From Clostridia bacterium (GTDB lineage: Bacteria; Bacillota; Clostridia; Oscillospirales; CAG-272), in NCBI GenBank assembly GCA_017472305.1, contig JAFUQP010000023.1, forward strand, positions 1 through 64,000: 64,000 bases of DNA, written 5' to 3'. The translations under genes were made by a program, and so were the position numbers. This document shows positions 44,721-54,130 of this stretch, piece after piece. The stretch's first letter is position 1. Every line of letters starts with the position of its first letter. Under the pieces are notes generated by a model, which was not told the origin of the DNA, did no database searches, and saw nothing but the letters and a program-made list of their open reading frames with translations.

Positions 44721-46061
44721 TCAAAAGTGGCATACGGGTGTAAATTTCCGTTTTTTCACCCTGACTATTTTCGCCATAAAGAAGCCGTCGGTTCCGTCCG
44801 TTGTGGGGGTGAGTGTAAGGCTGCCGTTATCCGATGCATATGAGCCTGCCGTAAAGTCCTTTTTGGCGAAGTCTTCGTTTTCACGAAGGAACAGCTCGAC
44901 TACCTCCTCATTCTCCTTCGGGTTAAGCGTGCAGGTTGAATAAACAAGTTCACCGCCGACCTTAAGGTATTTTGCCGAGGTTTTCAGTATCTCGCCCTGA
45001 AGCTCGGGAAGTCCGTCAATAGCCTCTTGGCTCTTATAGCGAAGGTCGGGCTTCTTTCCCAGCACTCCGAGTCCCGAGCAGGGCGCATCGCAGATTACCT
45101 TATCCGCCTTGCCAAAGAGGTCGGGGTTGCCGACGAGCGCATCGACGGCATCTGCACTTATCGAGGTAAGTCCGAGGCGCATTGCCCCCTCTGTAACGAG
45201 CGAGAGCTTACTCTCGTGAAGGTCGTAGGAATAAATTTTTGCCTTATCGCCCGACAGGATTGCCGCGGCAAAGCTTTTGCCGCCCGGGCAGGCGCAGGTG
45301 TCTATTATCAGCTCGCCTGCCTTCGGCGACAGTGCCGCCGCGGAAAGCAGGGACGCCTTATCCTGCACAAAGAATTTTCCTTCGCTAAAGCCGCCCGTAC
45401 GCTCGGGATTAAACGAGCCGAGAATTCTGAGAGAGCTGCCAAGCCCCTCGTCAGCCGTGGCGACAATACCCTCATCTCCGAGCGAAGAAATCAGAGAGAG
45501 GGGTGTTATTTTCAGCGTATTAACCGTGAGGTCTGTGTATTTTGAGCCGTTGAAGGTTTCGAGCAGCCTTTCACACTCCTCCTCGCCGTAAAGCGAGATA
45601 AAGAGCTTGACCGTATGTAGCGGGAAGGAATATTTTACAGAGAGAAATCTTGCCGCGTTTTTCTTCCTGTCGGGAAGCGGAAGCGAGTCCTTTACTCTGA
45701 CAGCACTCCGCAAAATCGCGTTGACAAAGGCGCGCTCGCCGCCGTTTCTTGCAAGCTTCACGCTCTCGTTAACCGCCGCGAAATCCGGAATACTCCGCAT
45801 ATCGGCAATCTGGCAGAGTCCAAGACGAAGGATATTTTTCGTATACAAATCTATTTTCTCGATAGACCTTCCCGAGAGCGCCGCGACGTAGTAATCGTAG
45901 GTCAGCTTATGCTCGACGGTTGTATAAAAGAGCGCGGTAAGAGCCGAGCGCTCCGCGGCGGAAAGTCCGTCGGTCATATGAGAGGAGAGCGAAAGGTTCG
46001 CGTACTTTTCGCCCGCCTCGTATTCGTTCAGTAAATTAAGAGCAATCTTTCTTACGTTCAT
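44721..46061 (-). CDS. rsmB: 16S rRNA cytosine-967 methyltransferase RsmB
   Basis: 446 residues: an N-terminal NusB-like domain (1-130) and a C-terminal SAM methyltransferase with DTCACPGGKSFAAA, CDAPCSGLGVLGKKPDLRYK and the second catalytic cysteine in YSTCTLNPKENE. It overlaps the upstream peptidase gene by 4 bases. The gap to rlmN (82 bases) shows no clear promoter. Confidence 0.96.
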   Translation of the reverse strand: MNVRKIALNLLNEYEAGEKYANLSLSSHMTDGLSAAERSALTALFYTTVEHKLTYDYYVAALSGRSIEKIDLYTKNILRLGLCQIADMRSIPDFAAVNESVKLARNGGERAFVNAILRSAVRVKDSLPLPDRKKNAARFLSVKYSFPLHTVKLFISLYGEEECERLLETFNGSKYTDLTVNTLKITPLSLISSLGDEGIVATADEGLGSSLRILGSFNPERTGGFSEGKFFVQDKASLLSAAALSPKAGELIIDTCACPGGKSFAAAILSGDKAKIYSYDLHESKLSLVTEGAMRLGLTSISADAVDALVGNPDLFGKADKVICDAPCSGLGVLGKKPDLRYKSQEAIDGLPELQGEILKTSAKYLKVGGELVYSTCTLNPKENEEVVELFLRENEDFAKKDFTAGSYASDNGSLTLTPTTDGTDGFFMAKIVRVKKRKFTPVCHF

Positions 46062-46777
46062 CGTCTTCTGTTTCCTGTAAATCTTACTACGAGGCGAAGA
46101 AGCTGCAGAAGCGACACGAGAAGCGCCGCAACGTAGGTAAGAGCCGCAGCAGTAAGGACGCGTCTTGATGCCGATAGCTCATCGCGCTCAAAGCTGCCCG
46201 AGCCCTCGAGCGCCGCCATTGCACGGCGAGATGCATTGAACTCAACGGGGAGCGTTACAAGCTGGAAAAGCGTGACCACGGCAAAGAGTCCTATGCCAAA
46301 CAGCACGGTGTAATAGCCTATAATTCCGTCAAGCATCATAAGAAGAATTCCCACCATAATAACAAGCCAGGAAAAACGCGAGGCAAAGCCCGTAATCGGC
46401 ACGAGCCTTGTGCGGATTACGAGAGGAAAATATTTCGTCGCGTGCTGAACCGCGTGACCTGCCTCGTGCGCGGCAACGCCTACTGCCGCGGCAGAGGTTG
46501 AGTCATACACCGAGTCAGAAAGGCGGAGAGTGCCCGAGCGAGGGTCGTAGTGGTCGGTAAGATTGCCGTACACGCGCTCAATTCTGACACCGTAGAGCCC
46601 GTTTCTGTCGAGTATCATTCTCGCAACCTCGCGGGCGGTCTTTCCGTTTCGGGTATATACCGAGGAATATTTTCTGAAGGTAGATGTCACCTTAATCTGC
46701 GCGTAGAGCGACAGAAGAATTGAGAGAAAGCAGAGTATATATAAAATATAATCGAGCCTAAATAAATCGGGATTCAC
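46058..46777 (-). CDS. Membrane zinc metallopeptidase, YugP family
   Basis: 239 residues. TM helix near the start (about 8-26), zinc site HEAGHAVQHA (about 104-113), two more helices (about 128-178) and a last helix (about 206-228). Known as neutral zinc metallopeptidase YugP; substrate unknown. It overlaps fmt and rsmB by 4 bases each, so all three are translationally coupled. Confidence 0.92.
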   Translation of the reverse strand: MNPDLFRLDYILYILCFLSILLSLYAQIKVTSTFRKYSSVYTRNGKTAREVARMILDRNGLYGVRIERVYGNLTDHYDPRSGTLRLSDSVYDSTSAAAVGVAAHEAGHAVQHATKYFPLVIRTRLVPITGFASRFSWLVIMVGILLMMLDGIIGYYTVLFGIGLFAVVTLFQLVTLPVEFNASRRAMAALEGSGSFERDELSASRRVLTAAALTYVAALLVSLLQLLRLVVRFTGNRRR

Positions 46778-47706
46778 GAAAGTATATCTCCTAGCTTTAT
46801 TTTTCTGCCGCGAATAAGGTCGCCGGCAGTCATTTTGCCCTTGCCCTCGGGAATTACGGCGCTTACGCGAAGCGCACCCTCGCCGCAGGCTACGGTAAAG
46901 TAACCGTCACCCGTACCGTCAAGCGAGATAACCTCGCCCGCCTTACCCGAGCCCGAGGTGGGAGCTGCCTTGTTTATCTTGAGCATTTTGCCGTCAAGAT
47001 ATGCAAACGCACCCGGGATAGGTGTAACGCCTCTTATTATGCAGTCGAGTTTTTTCGCGGATAAAGTAAAGTCTAGTTTACAATCCGCCTTTTCAACCTT
47101 CTTTGCGTAGCTGGATTTCGTATCGTCCTGCTTTATCGGGGTAACGGTACCTCTCTCTATTTCGGGAATTATCCTCGATAAGAGAGCCGAGCCAATCTCT
47201 GCGGAGCGGTCGTGAATTGCCTCAAAATCGTCGGTCGGACCTATGGGGAATTTTTCAACTGCCAGAATATCGCCCGTGTCAAGCCCCTCGTCCATCTGCA
47301 TAACCGTAACGCCGGTTTCTCGCTCACCTTCCATAATCGCCCTCTGCATCGGAGCTGCGCCCCTGTATTTCGGGAGCAGGGATACGTGAAGATTTATGCA
47401 GCCGTACCTCGGGTAGTTAATAACCGAGGCGGGTAGAATTTTGCCGTACGCCACAACGACGATAAGGTCGGGAGAAATCTCCTCCAGCACCGAGTCAAAC
47501 GAGCCGTCGCGCAGGGTTTTCGGTGTGTAGACGGGAATTTTCAGCTCCTCCGCCGCGCGCTTTACGTCGGTGGGGGTCATTATCATTTTCCTACCGCGCG
47601 GCTTATCCTCGCCTGTCACGGCGCAAACAACGTCAAAGCCGTCGGTCACAAGCCTCTTTAAACAGGTCGCCGATATCTCGGGCGTACCCATAAACATTAT
47701 TTTCAT
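46774..47706 (-). CDS. fmt: Methionyl-tRNA formyltransferase
   Basis: 310 residues from ATG 47706 (AGGAG, 8-base spacer), which starts MKIMFMGTPEIS; the longer frame is rejected. N-terminal hydrolase-like domain with YGCINLHVSLLPKYRGAAPMQRAI and the C-terminal OB domain. It adds the formyl group to initiator tRNA, removed later by Def, whose stop overlaps its start (TGATG). Confidence 0.97.
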   Translation of the reverse strand: MKIMFMGTPEISATCLKRLVTDGFDVVCAVTGEDKPRGRKMIMTPTDVKRAAEELKIPVYTPKTLRDGSFDSVLEEISPDLIVVVAYGKILPASVINYPRYGCINLHVSLLPKYRGAAPMQRAIMEGERETGVTVMQMDEGLDTGDILAVEKFPIGPTDDFEAIHDRSAEIGSALLSRIIPEIERGTVTPIKQDDTKSSYAKKVEKADCKLDFTLSAKKLDCIIRGVTPIPGAFAYLDGKMLKINKAAPTSGSGKAGEVISLDGTGDGYFTVACGEGALRVSAVIPEGKGKMTAGDLIRGRKIKLGDILS

Positions 47707-48173
47707 CAGGAAAGCTCCTCTCTCGAGAGAGGTCTTATTTGAATATCGGTATAAAGCTTGCCGTCGAGGTGGTCGCACTCGTGGCAGATTGCTCTTGCAA
47801 GAAGGTCTGTACCCTTGATTTCAATCTCCTTGCCGTGTCTGTCGAGCGCTCTTACTATCGCTACCTTCGGGCGCTTGGTGAGTCCGTAATTGCCGGGATT
47901 GGAAAGGCAGCCCTCCGCCTCCTCCTGCTCACCTGCAAAGGATATGATTTTCGGATTGATAAGCTCTATAACCTTACCCTCCTCGACCTCGATAACGACG
48001 ACACGGCGAAGCACGCCGACCTGCACTGCCGCAAGTCCGCAGCCGCCTGCATCTCTCATAGTTTCGGTCATATCGTCAAGGAGAGTAAGTATTCTCGGGG
48101 TTATCTCCTCTACGGGACGGGACACCTTTCTAAGCATTGGGTCACCGAATTTTACAATCTTTAATTTTGCCAT
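47706..48173 (-). CDS. def: Peptide deformylase
   Basis: 155 residues with the three metal/substrate motifs: GCGLAAVQVG, EGCLSNPG and HECDHLDG (a Cys where most have Ile). It removes the formyl group from new proteins. Confidence 0.97.
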   Translation of the reverse strand: MAKLKIVKFGDPMLRKVSRPVEEITPRILTLLDDMTETMRDAGGCGLAAVQVGVLRRVVVIEVEEGKVIELINPKIISFAGEQEEAEGCLSNPGNYGLTKRPKVAIVRALDRHGKEIEIKGTDLLARAICHECDHLDGKLYTDIQIRPLSREELS

Positions 48174-48214
48174 TTTTCCTCGATTCCGCCGCTAAGGTCG
48201 CGGCTTTCGTTTTT

Positions 48215-48245
48215 ATTTACCTGCCAACGAAAAGGATTTTTCCGT
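48215..48245. other. Small hairpin between priA and def
   Basis: CCAACG pairs with CGTTGG around an A/T-rich core, followed by ATATTTT on the plus strand. A similar hairpin (CAACGGA/TCCGTTG) lies at about 62202-62225. Possibly an RNA processing site; weak. Confidence 0.3.
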
Positions 48246-48282
48246 TGGATATTTTATACACGGGTATGAATTTTTGTAAGTG

Positions 48283-50529
48283 CTACACGGTGAGGGGATT
48301 TAAGTCAACCGAGAGTGTGACCTCTCTTTTGGTTGCGTACTCACAGAGCAGCTCGCCAAAGAGTTTTCGCGTGTCCTTTGAGAGCCTGCACTTAATCACC
48401 GTTCTCATACGGTATCTTTCGTTAAGCTTATATACCTGCGCCTCAAATGGCCCGAACACAACGAAGGGGTATTTTGAATACTCGCCCTCGAGCTTCGATA
48501 TAAGAAGGTCGGAGAGCGCCTTTGAATCGCGAAGAAGCTCGCCCTCGTCCTCCGAGCTAAGAGTCAGCTGAACCATATCGCAGAACGGGGGATAGGAAAG
48601 CTCGCGCCTAAGGGCAATTTCACCCTCGTAGAACTTATCGTAATCCTGAAGGCAGGCGAGCCTGATTACCTCGCTCTTCGGTGCGTAGGTCTGTATTACG
48701 GCAACTCCCTCCTCGCCCCTGCGCCCTGCTCTGCCTATAACCTGGGTGAGCAGTGAGAAGGTGCGCTCCGCCGCGCGGAAATCACTGACGTAGAGCGAGG
48801 TATCGGCAAGAGCAACACCCACCAGAGTAACCTTCGGGAAGTCGTGTCCCTTCGCAACCATCTGCGTGCCGAGAAGGATATCAGCCTCTCCCGCACGGAA
48901 GTCCTCGAGCATTCTGTCATAGGCGAGCTTACCCGAGGTTGTGTCGGCATCCATACGCATAACTCGCATATCGGGGAGATATTTTCCCAGCTCGTCCTCA
49001 AGCTTCTGCGTTCCGAAGCCGAGGAAGGATAGCTTATCCGCGCCGCAGGACGGGCAGGTTTTAGCCACGGGCTCGCTGTAGCCGCAGAGGTGGCAAAGCA
49101 TTTTTCCGCCGCCGCGCCCCGTGTGGTAGGTAAGTGACACCGAGCAGCGCGGACAGGTTATTACCTCGCCGCACGCCTTGCAGCTGACTTCCGAGGAATA
49201 GCCACGTCGGTTGAGGAAGAGTATCGCCTGGTTTTCCCTCTCGTACACCTCTGTAAGAGATTTATGAAGCCTGTCGCTTATCGGGGTTAGGTTACCGAGG
49301 CGCAGCTCCTCGCGCATATCGACGATAACCGCCGTCGGGAGCTTGACTCCGCCGTATCTTTCGCGAAGCGGCACTAGGGTATATACGCCCTCTTTAGCCT
49401 TGTAGAAGCTCTCAAGAGAAGGGGTTGCCGAGGCGAGAAGCATAAGAGCAGACGAGCGCCCTGCCCTGTATGCCGCAACGTCGCGGGCGTGGTATTTCGG
49501 AGAGGACTCCGACTTGTAGGTATGCTCGTGCTCCTCGTCTATGACTATAAGTCCGAGGCTCGCTATCGGTGCAAAAATTGCCGAGCGAGTACCGATAACG
49601 AGGTCAACGTCGCCCCGCTTTATTCTTCTGTATGCGTCAAGGCGCTCGCCCTTTGAGAGCGAGGAATGTATAACCGCCACTCTCTCGCCGTACCTACGGC
49701 AAAAGAGGTTGACCGTCTGGGGTGTCAGGGAAATCTCGGGGACTAGCATAATTACCGTTTTGCCGTCCGAGAGGGCCCTGTCTATCGCCTTCATAATTAC
49801 CTTGGTTTTTCCGCTTCCGGTTACTCCGTACAGAAGCGCCGCACGCGGCGAGGAGTCAAGGTAAAGCTCCTCTATTTTAGCGTATGCCGCGCTCTGCGCG
49901 GGCGAGAGAACAATCTGTGAGGTGTCGCGCTCTTTTGCATATTCCGCATAGGGGTTGCGGATTTCTTCCTCCTCGTCGGTAGAGATTATACCCTTTGCGA
50001 CAAGAGCTGATATATGCTGCGAATTAACGCCGGGCAGAGCCTTGACAAGCTCACCGTCTGCCGAGCCGATATCCATAAGGTATCTGATTATTTCCCTTTG
50101 CCCCTCGCTTCGTATTCCCTGCCTTCCCGTAACGGTAAGCAGTGCCGCAGCCGCCTCTTTTGACAGGCAAAGCGTATAACGCTTTCTGTAGCGGATATTC
50201 GGAAGCTCCGAGAGCGCGCCGGGCGGAAGCACGGTTCTTGCCGCCTCGCCGAAGGTGGAGAGCGTGTGCTCCTTCAAAAACTGACAGATGCCGAGTTGCT
50301 CTGTGTCGAGCGCGTAGCTGCCATCAAGGACGGTGTGGATTTTCTTATGCTCCTGCGAGGAGTCCTCCGGAGTGTCCTTTCTTTTAGTGACTACTCCCGA
50401 GCGAAGTCGATTAGCCTTGCCGAACGGCACTCTTACGATACTGCCGACAGGGATATCGCTCTCCGAGAAATAATCAAAGGGGCGGTCAAGATGATACGGA
50501 GCATCGAAAAGATATATCTCGTAGTACAT
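48283..50529 (-). CDS. priA: Primosomal helicase PriA
   Basis: Restarts stalled forks. 748 residues: a DNA-binding N-terminal domain, Walker A LLYGVTGSGKTKVIM, the DEAH-like box VIDEEHEHTYK, the zinc-binding block CKACGEVITCPRC and CHLCG..CPSCG, and helicase motifs GTQMVAKGHDFPKVTLVG and VIGRAGR. Normal length. The region before it (50530-50683) holds two 55-base repeats. coaBC, often adjacent in Firmicutes, is missing here. Confidence 0.97.
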   Translation of the reverse strand: MYYEIYLFDAPYHLDRPFDYFSESDIPVGSIVRVPFGKANRLRSGVVTKRKDTPEDSSQEHKKIHTVLDGSYALDTEQLGICQFLKEHTLSTFGEAARTVLPPGALSELPNIRYRKRYTLCLSKEAAAALLTVTGRQGIRSEGQREIIRYLMDIGSADGELVKALPGVNSQHISALVAKGIISTDEEEEIRNPYAEYAKERDTSQIVLSPAQSAAYAKIEELYLDSSPRAALLYGVTGSGKTKVIMKAIDRALSDGKTVIMLVPEISLTPQTVNLFCRRYGERVAVIHSSLSKGERLDAYRRIKRGDVDLVIGTRSAIFAPIASLGLIVIDEEHEHTYKSESSPKYHARDVAAYRAGRSSALMLLASATPSLESFYKAKEGVYTLVPLRERYGGVKLPTAVIVDMREELRLGNLTPISDRLHKSLTEVYERENQAILFLNRRGYSSEVSCKACGEVITCPRCSVSLTYHTGRGGGKMLCHLCGYSEPVAKTCPSCGADKLSFLGFGTQKLEDELGKYLPDMRVMRMDADTTSGKLAYDRMLEDFRAGEADILLGTQMVAKGHDFPKVTLVGVALADTSLYVSDFRAAERTFSLLTQVIGRAGRRGEEGVAVIQTYAPKSEVIRLACLQDYDKFYEGEIALRRELSYPPFCDMVQLTLSSEDEGELLRDSKALSDLLISKLEGEYSKYPFVVFGPFEAQVYKLNERYRMRTVIKCRLSKDTRKLFGELLCEYATKREVTLSVDLNPLTV

Positions 50530-50569
50530 ACAGACCTCCCCAAAGGATTGATTAATATCAAAAAACTAA

Positions 50570-50679
50570 TAACGGTTCGAGGCGCGATGCGTGAGAGCCT
50601 CATAACGCTGACACAGTCAGCTCATAACGGCTCGAGGCGCGACGCGTGAGAGCCTCATAACGCCGACACAGTCGGCTCA
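50570..50679. repeat. Two tandem 55-base repeats with compensated hairpins
   Basis: Copies 50570-50624 and 50625-50679 differ at four bases. Each has GAGGC...GCCTC and a second hairpin. The latter is GCTG-ACACAGT-CAGC in copy 1 and GCCG-ACACAGT-CGGC in copy 2: two changes that keep the pairing. It lies in the transcribed gap between rpoZ and priA. Confidence 0.75.
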
Positions 50680-50683
50680 AAAC

Positions 50684-50950
50684 TCACTTCCCCTCGGGGC
50701 GGTACATTCTGAACTTGCCTTCCTCGAGTCTTGCAATAGCAATCTTAACAGCCTTCTTGTCCTTGTACTCGGGGTCGATAAGCGAAGCAAGCGACTTGTC
50801 GGTTTCGTGGTTGTCAATCATCTTCTGCGCTCTTGCTCTCATTGCGATATAATCGTCGGTAACGAGGCGCGCGCCCTTTGCTACGCCTATTACAAGCTCG
50901 TAGCGGTTGAAGTTGCCCTTGGTAAGTTCGTCAATAGTGGGGTAAATCAT
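50684..50950 (-). CDS. rpoZ: RNA polymerase omega subunit
   Basis: 88 residues. MIYPTIDELTKGNFNRYELVIGVAKGARLV is the conserved front; AVKIAIARLEEGKFRMY is the usual end. It stabilises the beta' subunit. It normally follows gmk, which is absent here; remA lies 34 bases upstream. Confidence 0.95.
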   Translation of the reverse strand: MIYPTIDELTKGNFNRYELVIGVAKGARLVTDDYIAMRARAQKMIDNHETDKSLASLIDPEYKDKKAVKIAIARLEEGKFRMYRPEGK

Positions 50951-50983
50951 TTTTTCTTCTCCTAAATATATTTCTCTAAATTT

Positions 50984-51250
50984 TTAGTCTTCGTCATTTT
51001 CCTCAGGCTCTCTGCCCTCGAGGCGCATAGCAAGGCGCTCGGGTGAGAGTGCCGAGAGTATTACGTGCTCGGAATCGGTAACTATAACCGCTCTCGTGCG
51101 CTTTCCGCAGGAAACGTCTACGACTCTCGCGTAGTCCTTCGAGTCCCTGACAAGTCGCTTTATCGGCTCTGAATCCGGCGAGGCAACGGTGACTATTCTC
51201 TCCGCCGACACGTAGTTTCCAAAGCCTACGTTAAGTAGCTTCATATTCAT
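50984..51250 (-). CDS. remA: Extracellular-matrix regulator RemA/YlzA family
   Basis: About 88 residues. LLNVGFGNYVSAERIVTVASPDSEPIKRLVRD is the DUF370/RemA signature; the family forms DNA-binding rings. The start is uncertain: MNMKLLN at 51250 or MKLLN at 51244, no clear ribosome site; GTG 51259 is also possible. It sits 15 bases after yicC. Confidence 0.93.
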   Translation of the reverse strand: MNMKLLNVGFGNYVSAERIVTVASPDSEPIKRLVRDSKDYARVVDVSCGKRTRAVIVTDSEHVILSALSPERLAMRLEGREPEENDED

Positions 51251-51265
51251 TCTTGACACAGAGGG

Positions 51266-52153
51266 CTACTCTATGTTCTGAACCTGCTCTCTTATTTTTT
51301 CAAGCTCACCCTTCATATTCACGACAATCCTCGCAATGCGGGCGTTGTTAGCCTTCGAGCCTATCGTGTTTGTTTCGCGGTTCAATTCCTGCATAAGGAA
51401 GTCAAGCTTTCTGCCCGAGGGCTCGCTCGAGCCTATAATGTCGTAGAAGGCGCCAAAATGCGAGCGAAGCCTTACAAGCTCCTCGTCAATAGCTATCTTG
51501 TCAGCCCACACGGCACACTCGGTAAGGAGTCTGTTCTCGTCAACCTCTACCTCGAAGTCACCGAGTATCGCGCGAATTTTTGCCTCGAGCTTGTCGCGGT
51601 AGCCGACGGTATCCTCGTGAGAAATTTTCTCAACCTCGTCGGCATATGCACGAACGGTTTCAATCTTCACCTTGATATCCTCTTCTGCCTTTCTGCCCTC
51701 CTCGGTACGCATAAGAGAGTAGCCGGCAATTGCCTCGTCGAGAACGCCGCGAAAAAGCTCCCATTCTGCCTCAAGGTCCTCCTCGGGCTTGTCGTAGGTG
51801 AAGATATCCTGGTTTCTCGCAACGCTCATAACGCTGATATCGTCGCGAAGTCCGAACTCGGTGTTAAGCCTCCTTAGTGCTGCAAGGTAGCTCTCGAGGT
51901 ACGCTGCGTCAAGTCCGACAGCACCCACTCCCGAGGTGTGGTTGTCAACGGTTATGAAGACGTCAACCTTCGCCCTGCCAACGGCGTGGCTTTTGATGTG
52001 CTCCTTGATTCTCTCCTCGAGGAAAATATAAGCCCTCGGGAGCTTCACCGTGCAATCAAAGAAGCGCGAGTTCACGCTCTTTATCTCGACGGTAATATCC
52101 TTTGCTTCGCCCTCGCGCTTTGCTCTGCCGAAGGCGGTCATGCTTCTTACCAA
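51266..52153 (-). CDS. yicC: YicC family endoribonuclease-like protein
   Basis: 295 residues. A TTG start (GGAGGA, 7 bases) gives the family start MVRSMTAFGRA; an ATG four codons later would cut it. The C-terminal DUF1732 part has GRKLDFLMQELNRETNTIGSKA. In E. coli YicC affects sRNA decay as an RNase. Confidence 0.95.
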   Translation of the reverse strand: MVRSMTAFGRAKREGEAKDITVEIKSVNSRFFDCTVKLPRAYIFLEERIKEHIKSHAVGRAKVDVFITVDNHTSGVGAVGLDAAYLESYLAALRRLNTEFGLRDDISVMSVARNQDIFTYDKPEEDLEAEWELFRGVLDEAIAGYSLMRTEEGRKAEEDIKVKIETVRAYADEVEKISHEDTVGYRDKLEAKIRAILGDFEVEVDENRLLTECAVWADKIAIDEELVRLRSHFGAFYDIIGSSEPSGRKLDFLMQELNRETNTIGSKANNARIARIVVNMKGELEKIREQVQNIE

Positions 52154-52178
52154 TTTTATTTCCTCCGTTAAGTGACGG

Positions 52179-52640
52179 TTATTTTACACTCTTTTTGCTC
52201 TTTTGAGAGAGGCTCTTGATTTCAGCCATAAAGGAATCGATATCCTGGAACTCTCTGTAGACCGAGGCAAAGCGTATGTAGGAAACGATATCAATCTCGC
52301 GAAGTCTTCTGAGCACCATCTCACCGATATCCTTCGAGGCAATCTCGGTTACAATGGAGTTCTGAAGCTCGGTTTCAATGCTTGCGGCAATTTCCGCAGC
52401 ATCAACGGGGCGCTTCTGGCAGGCGCGCTCAATACCGATAGCGAGCTTGTGCTTGTCGAAGAATTCTCGTCTGCCATCTCTCTTGACAACCGCGATAGGA
52501 ACGGTATCAATAACCTCGTAGGTCGTAAAGCGCTTACCGCAGGATGGGCACTCGCGGCGGCGGCGAATACTCGTTCCCTCGTCGATAGGACGGGAATCAA
52601 GCACTCTCGAGTCGGGGCAGTTACATACAGGACATCTCAT
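52179..52640 (-). CDS. nrdR: Transcriptional repressor NrdR
   Basis: 153 residues. Zinc ribbon MRCPVCNCPDSRVLDSR...CPSCGKRF, then an ATP-cone (VVKRDGRREFFDKHKL to the end). It controls ribonucleotide reductase genes through dATP/ATP binding. It is the first gene of the run nrdR-yicC-remA-rpoZ-priA-def-fmt-yugP-rsmB-rlmN-rsgA. Confidence 0.97.
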   Translation of the reverse strand: MRCPVCNCPDSRVLDSRPIDEGTSIRRRRECPSCGKRFTTYEVIDTVPIAVVKRDGRREFFDKHKLAIGIERACQKRPVDAAEIAASIETELQNSIVTEIASKDIGEMVLRRLREIDIVSYIRFASVYREFQDIDSFMAEIKSLSQKSKKSVK

Positions 52641-52696
52641 TTTAATTTTTGCCTTTCTTTTCGCGCTATACGCGCGGGTACATAATTAATCAGTAT

Positions 52697-52725
52697 ATTT
52701 TAACATATATTTTTAAATTTGTAAA
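52697..52725 (-). promoter_or_regulatory. Promoter of the nrdR operon
   Basis: Minus strand TTTACA, 17-base spacer, TAAAAT. A CGCGCG-TATA-GCGCG hairpin follows within the leader. The rest of 52726-52936 holds no supported gene, only T-rich sequence. Confidence 0.7.
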
Positions 52726-52936
52726 GGGGTTTTCGGGTTTTCGTTTTTTCTTTTTATCTTTTTACTTTTTTATTTTTTCTGTTTCCTTTGTTTTTTCCTT
52801 CTCAAAAACCGGCAAAAAGAGCGCGAGAAGGCCGAAGAAGGCGGGAAATATCAATTCCCGCTTCCCTGTTAGTGCCCTGTGTTTCGCGGGATGCGGGTTA
52901 TTACTTTCACTGAAAAACCCAGCCGTGATAAAGAGA

Positions 52937-52962
52937 AAAAGCGGCGAAATTCGCCGCTTTTT
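52937..52962. terminator. Terminator downstream of the PAP2 gene
   Basis: AAAAGCGGCGA-AAT-TCGCCGCTTTT with A and T tracts on both sides. Confidence 0.88.
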
Positions 52963-52991
52963 GTTATGTTTAGTTTGCATTTTTGAGGGTT

Positions 52992-54020
52992 TTATGCCTC
53001 GGAGTCGGTTTTCTTCTTCGAGAAAATTTTCGAGAAGGTGTTCTTTACCCACTCGGTAAATCTCTCCATAAAGCCGATTTTGAGAGTTGAGAACCACCCG
53101 AAGGTAAGGGGCCAAACGGCACCCGCGAAGGCCACTATAAGGAAGTATCTTATTACCCTTGCGACAATCTCGTTGCCGAAGCAGAGGAAGGTTAAGGGTG
53201 CGGAGAGTCCCGCCTTAATCAGCATAACGCCGCCAAAGCCTATTGCCGCCTTGATTACCTGACTGTACCAATTAGCATCGGTCTTGAAGTTTGTGCGTCT
53301 GTCGCAAAGCCAGACGAGAACGAGTCCGAGCGTGCAGCCGAGAAGCGTGCCTGCGTTCTTAAGCGCACTTTCGTAGTTGTGGATATCGAGGGTTTCGTCA
53401 CCGCCCATAAGAAGTGTGAAAATCATAAATCCGAGCGAAAGAATGACACCCGTACCCGCAATATACGGCAAAGCCTTATTAAGCTTTTCATCGCTCTCAA
53501 AGAACGGGCGCATAAGAAGGATTACAACAAGTCCGACGAGGAGAGAAACTCCGACGTCAAGAGGGGTATGTACTCCGAGATACATTCTCGAGAAGGCCAC
53601 AAGCGCGATTATCACCACCGCAGTAACGGTTACCCATCTTTTACGGTTGTATGCCGCGATAGCACCGAAGGTTGTAGATACGTTCTGAGTGTGTCCCGAG
53701 GGGAAGGAATAGCCTGTAGCCTCGGTCATCGAATCACCGATAGGAAGGAAGCCCTTGTCAATCATCCACGGACGGGGCACTCTGCACGCAAGCTTTGCCC
53801 ACTGGTTGATTAGCGTTCCGAAAAGTCCCGAGAGAAGGATAAAATATCCCTCGCGCTTATTTACGCACCAGAAGAAGATTATCGAAATTACAAGGAAAAC
53901 CGTTTCCTCTCCGATATGAGTTATCAGCTCAAAGAAAAAGTCAAATACGGGGTTGCCGATATCACGAAGAAAATAGAGAAAAGGCATACACGCCTCAGCG
54001 ATATTCGTTAAAAACTCCAT
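52992..54020 (-). CDS. PAP2-family membrane phosphatase
   Basis: 342 residues from ATG 54020 (AGGAGG, 6 bases); the longer frame to 54059 is rejected. About eight TM helices. The three PAP2 motifs are KLACRVPRPW, YSFPSGHTQN and SRMYLGVHTPLDV, with the catalytic His pair and Arg. The wall-side active site acts on lipid phosphates such as undecaprenyl-PP or phosphatidate. The charged tail is cytosolic. It is the only gene of its unit as far as visible. Confidence 0.92.
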   Translation of the reverse strand: MEFLTNIAEACMPFLYFLRDIGNPVFDFFFELITHIGEETVFLVISIIFFWCVNKREGYFILLSGLFGTLINQWAKLACRVPRPWMIDKGFLPIGDSMTEATGYSFPSGHTQNVSTTFGAIAAYNRKRWVTVTAVVIIALVAFSRMYLGVHTPLDVGVSLLVGLVVILLMRPFFESDEKLNKALPYIAGTGVILSLGFMIFTLLMGGDETLDIHNYESALKNAGTLLGCTLGLVLVWLCDRRTNFKTDANWYSQVIKAAIGFGGVMLIKAGLSAPLTFLCFGNEIVARVIRYFLIVAFAGAVWPLTFGWFSTLKIGFMERFTEWVKNTFSKIFSKKKTDSEA

Positions 54021-54130
54021 AAAGAGCCTCCTGATTTTTTTATACGTGAACACAGTCACGAAGAAGGGTTATTGCCTCCGACTCAAATCAAGCAGACTCT
54101 CTGCAAAGCATTATCTGCACCGAAAGCAGC

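Noticed and set aside
52762..53115. A 117-codon minus-strand frame after the PAP2 gene
   Set aside because: It overlaps the PAP2 3' end in another frame, runs through a strong terminator hairpin, and is low complexity with no ribosome site.
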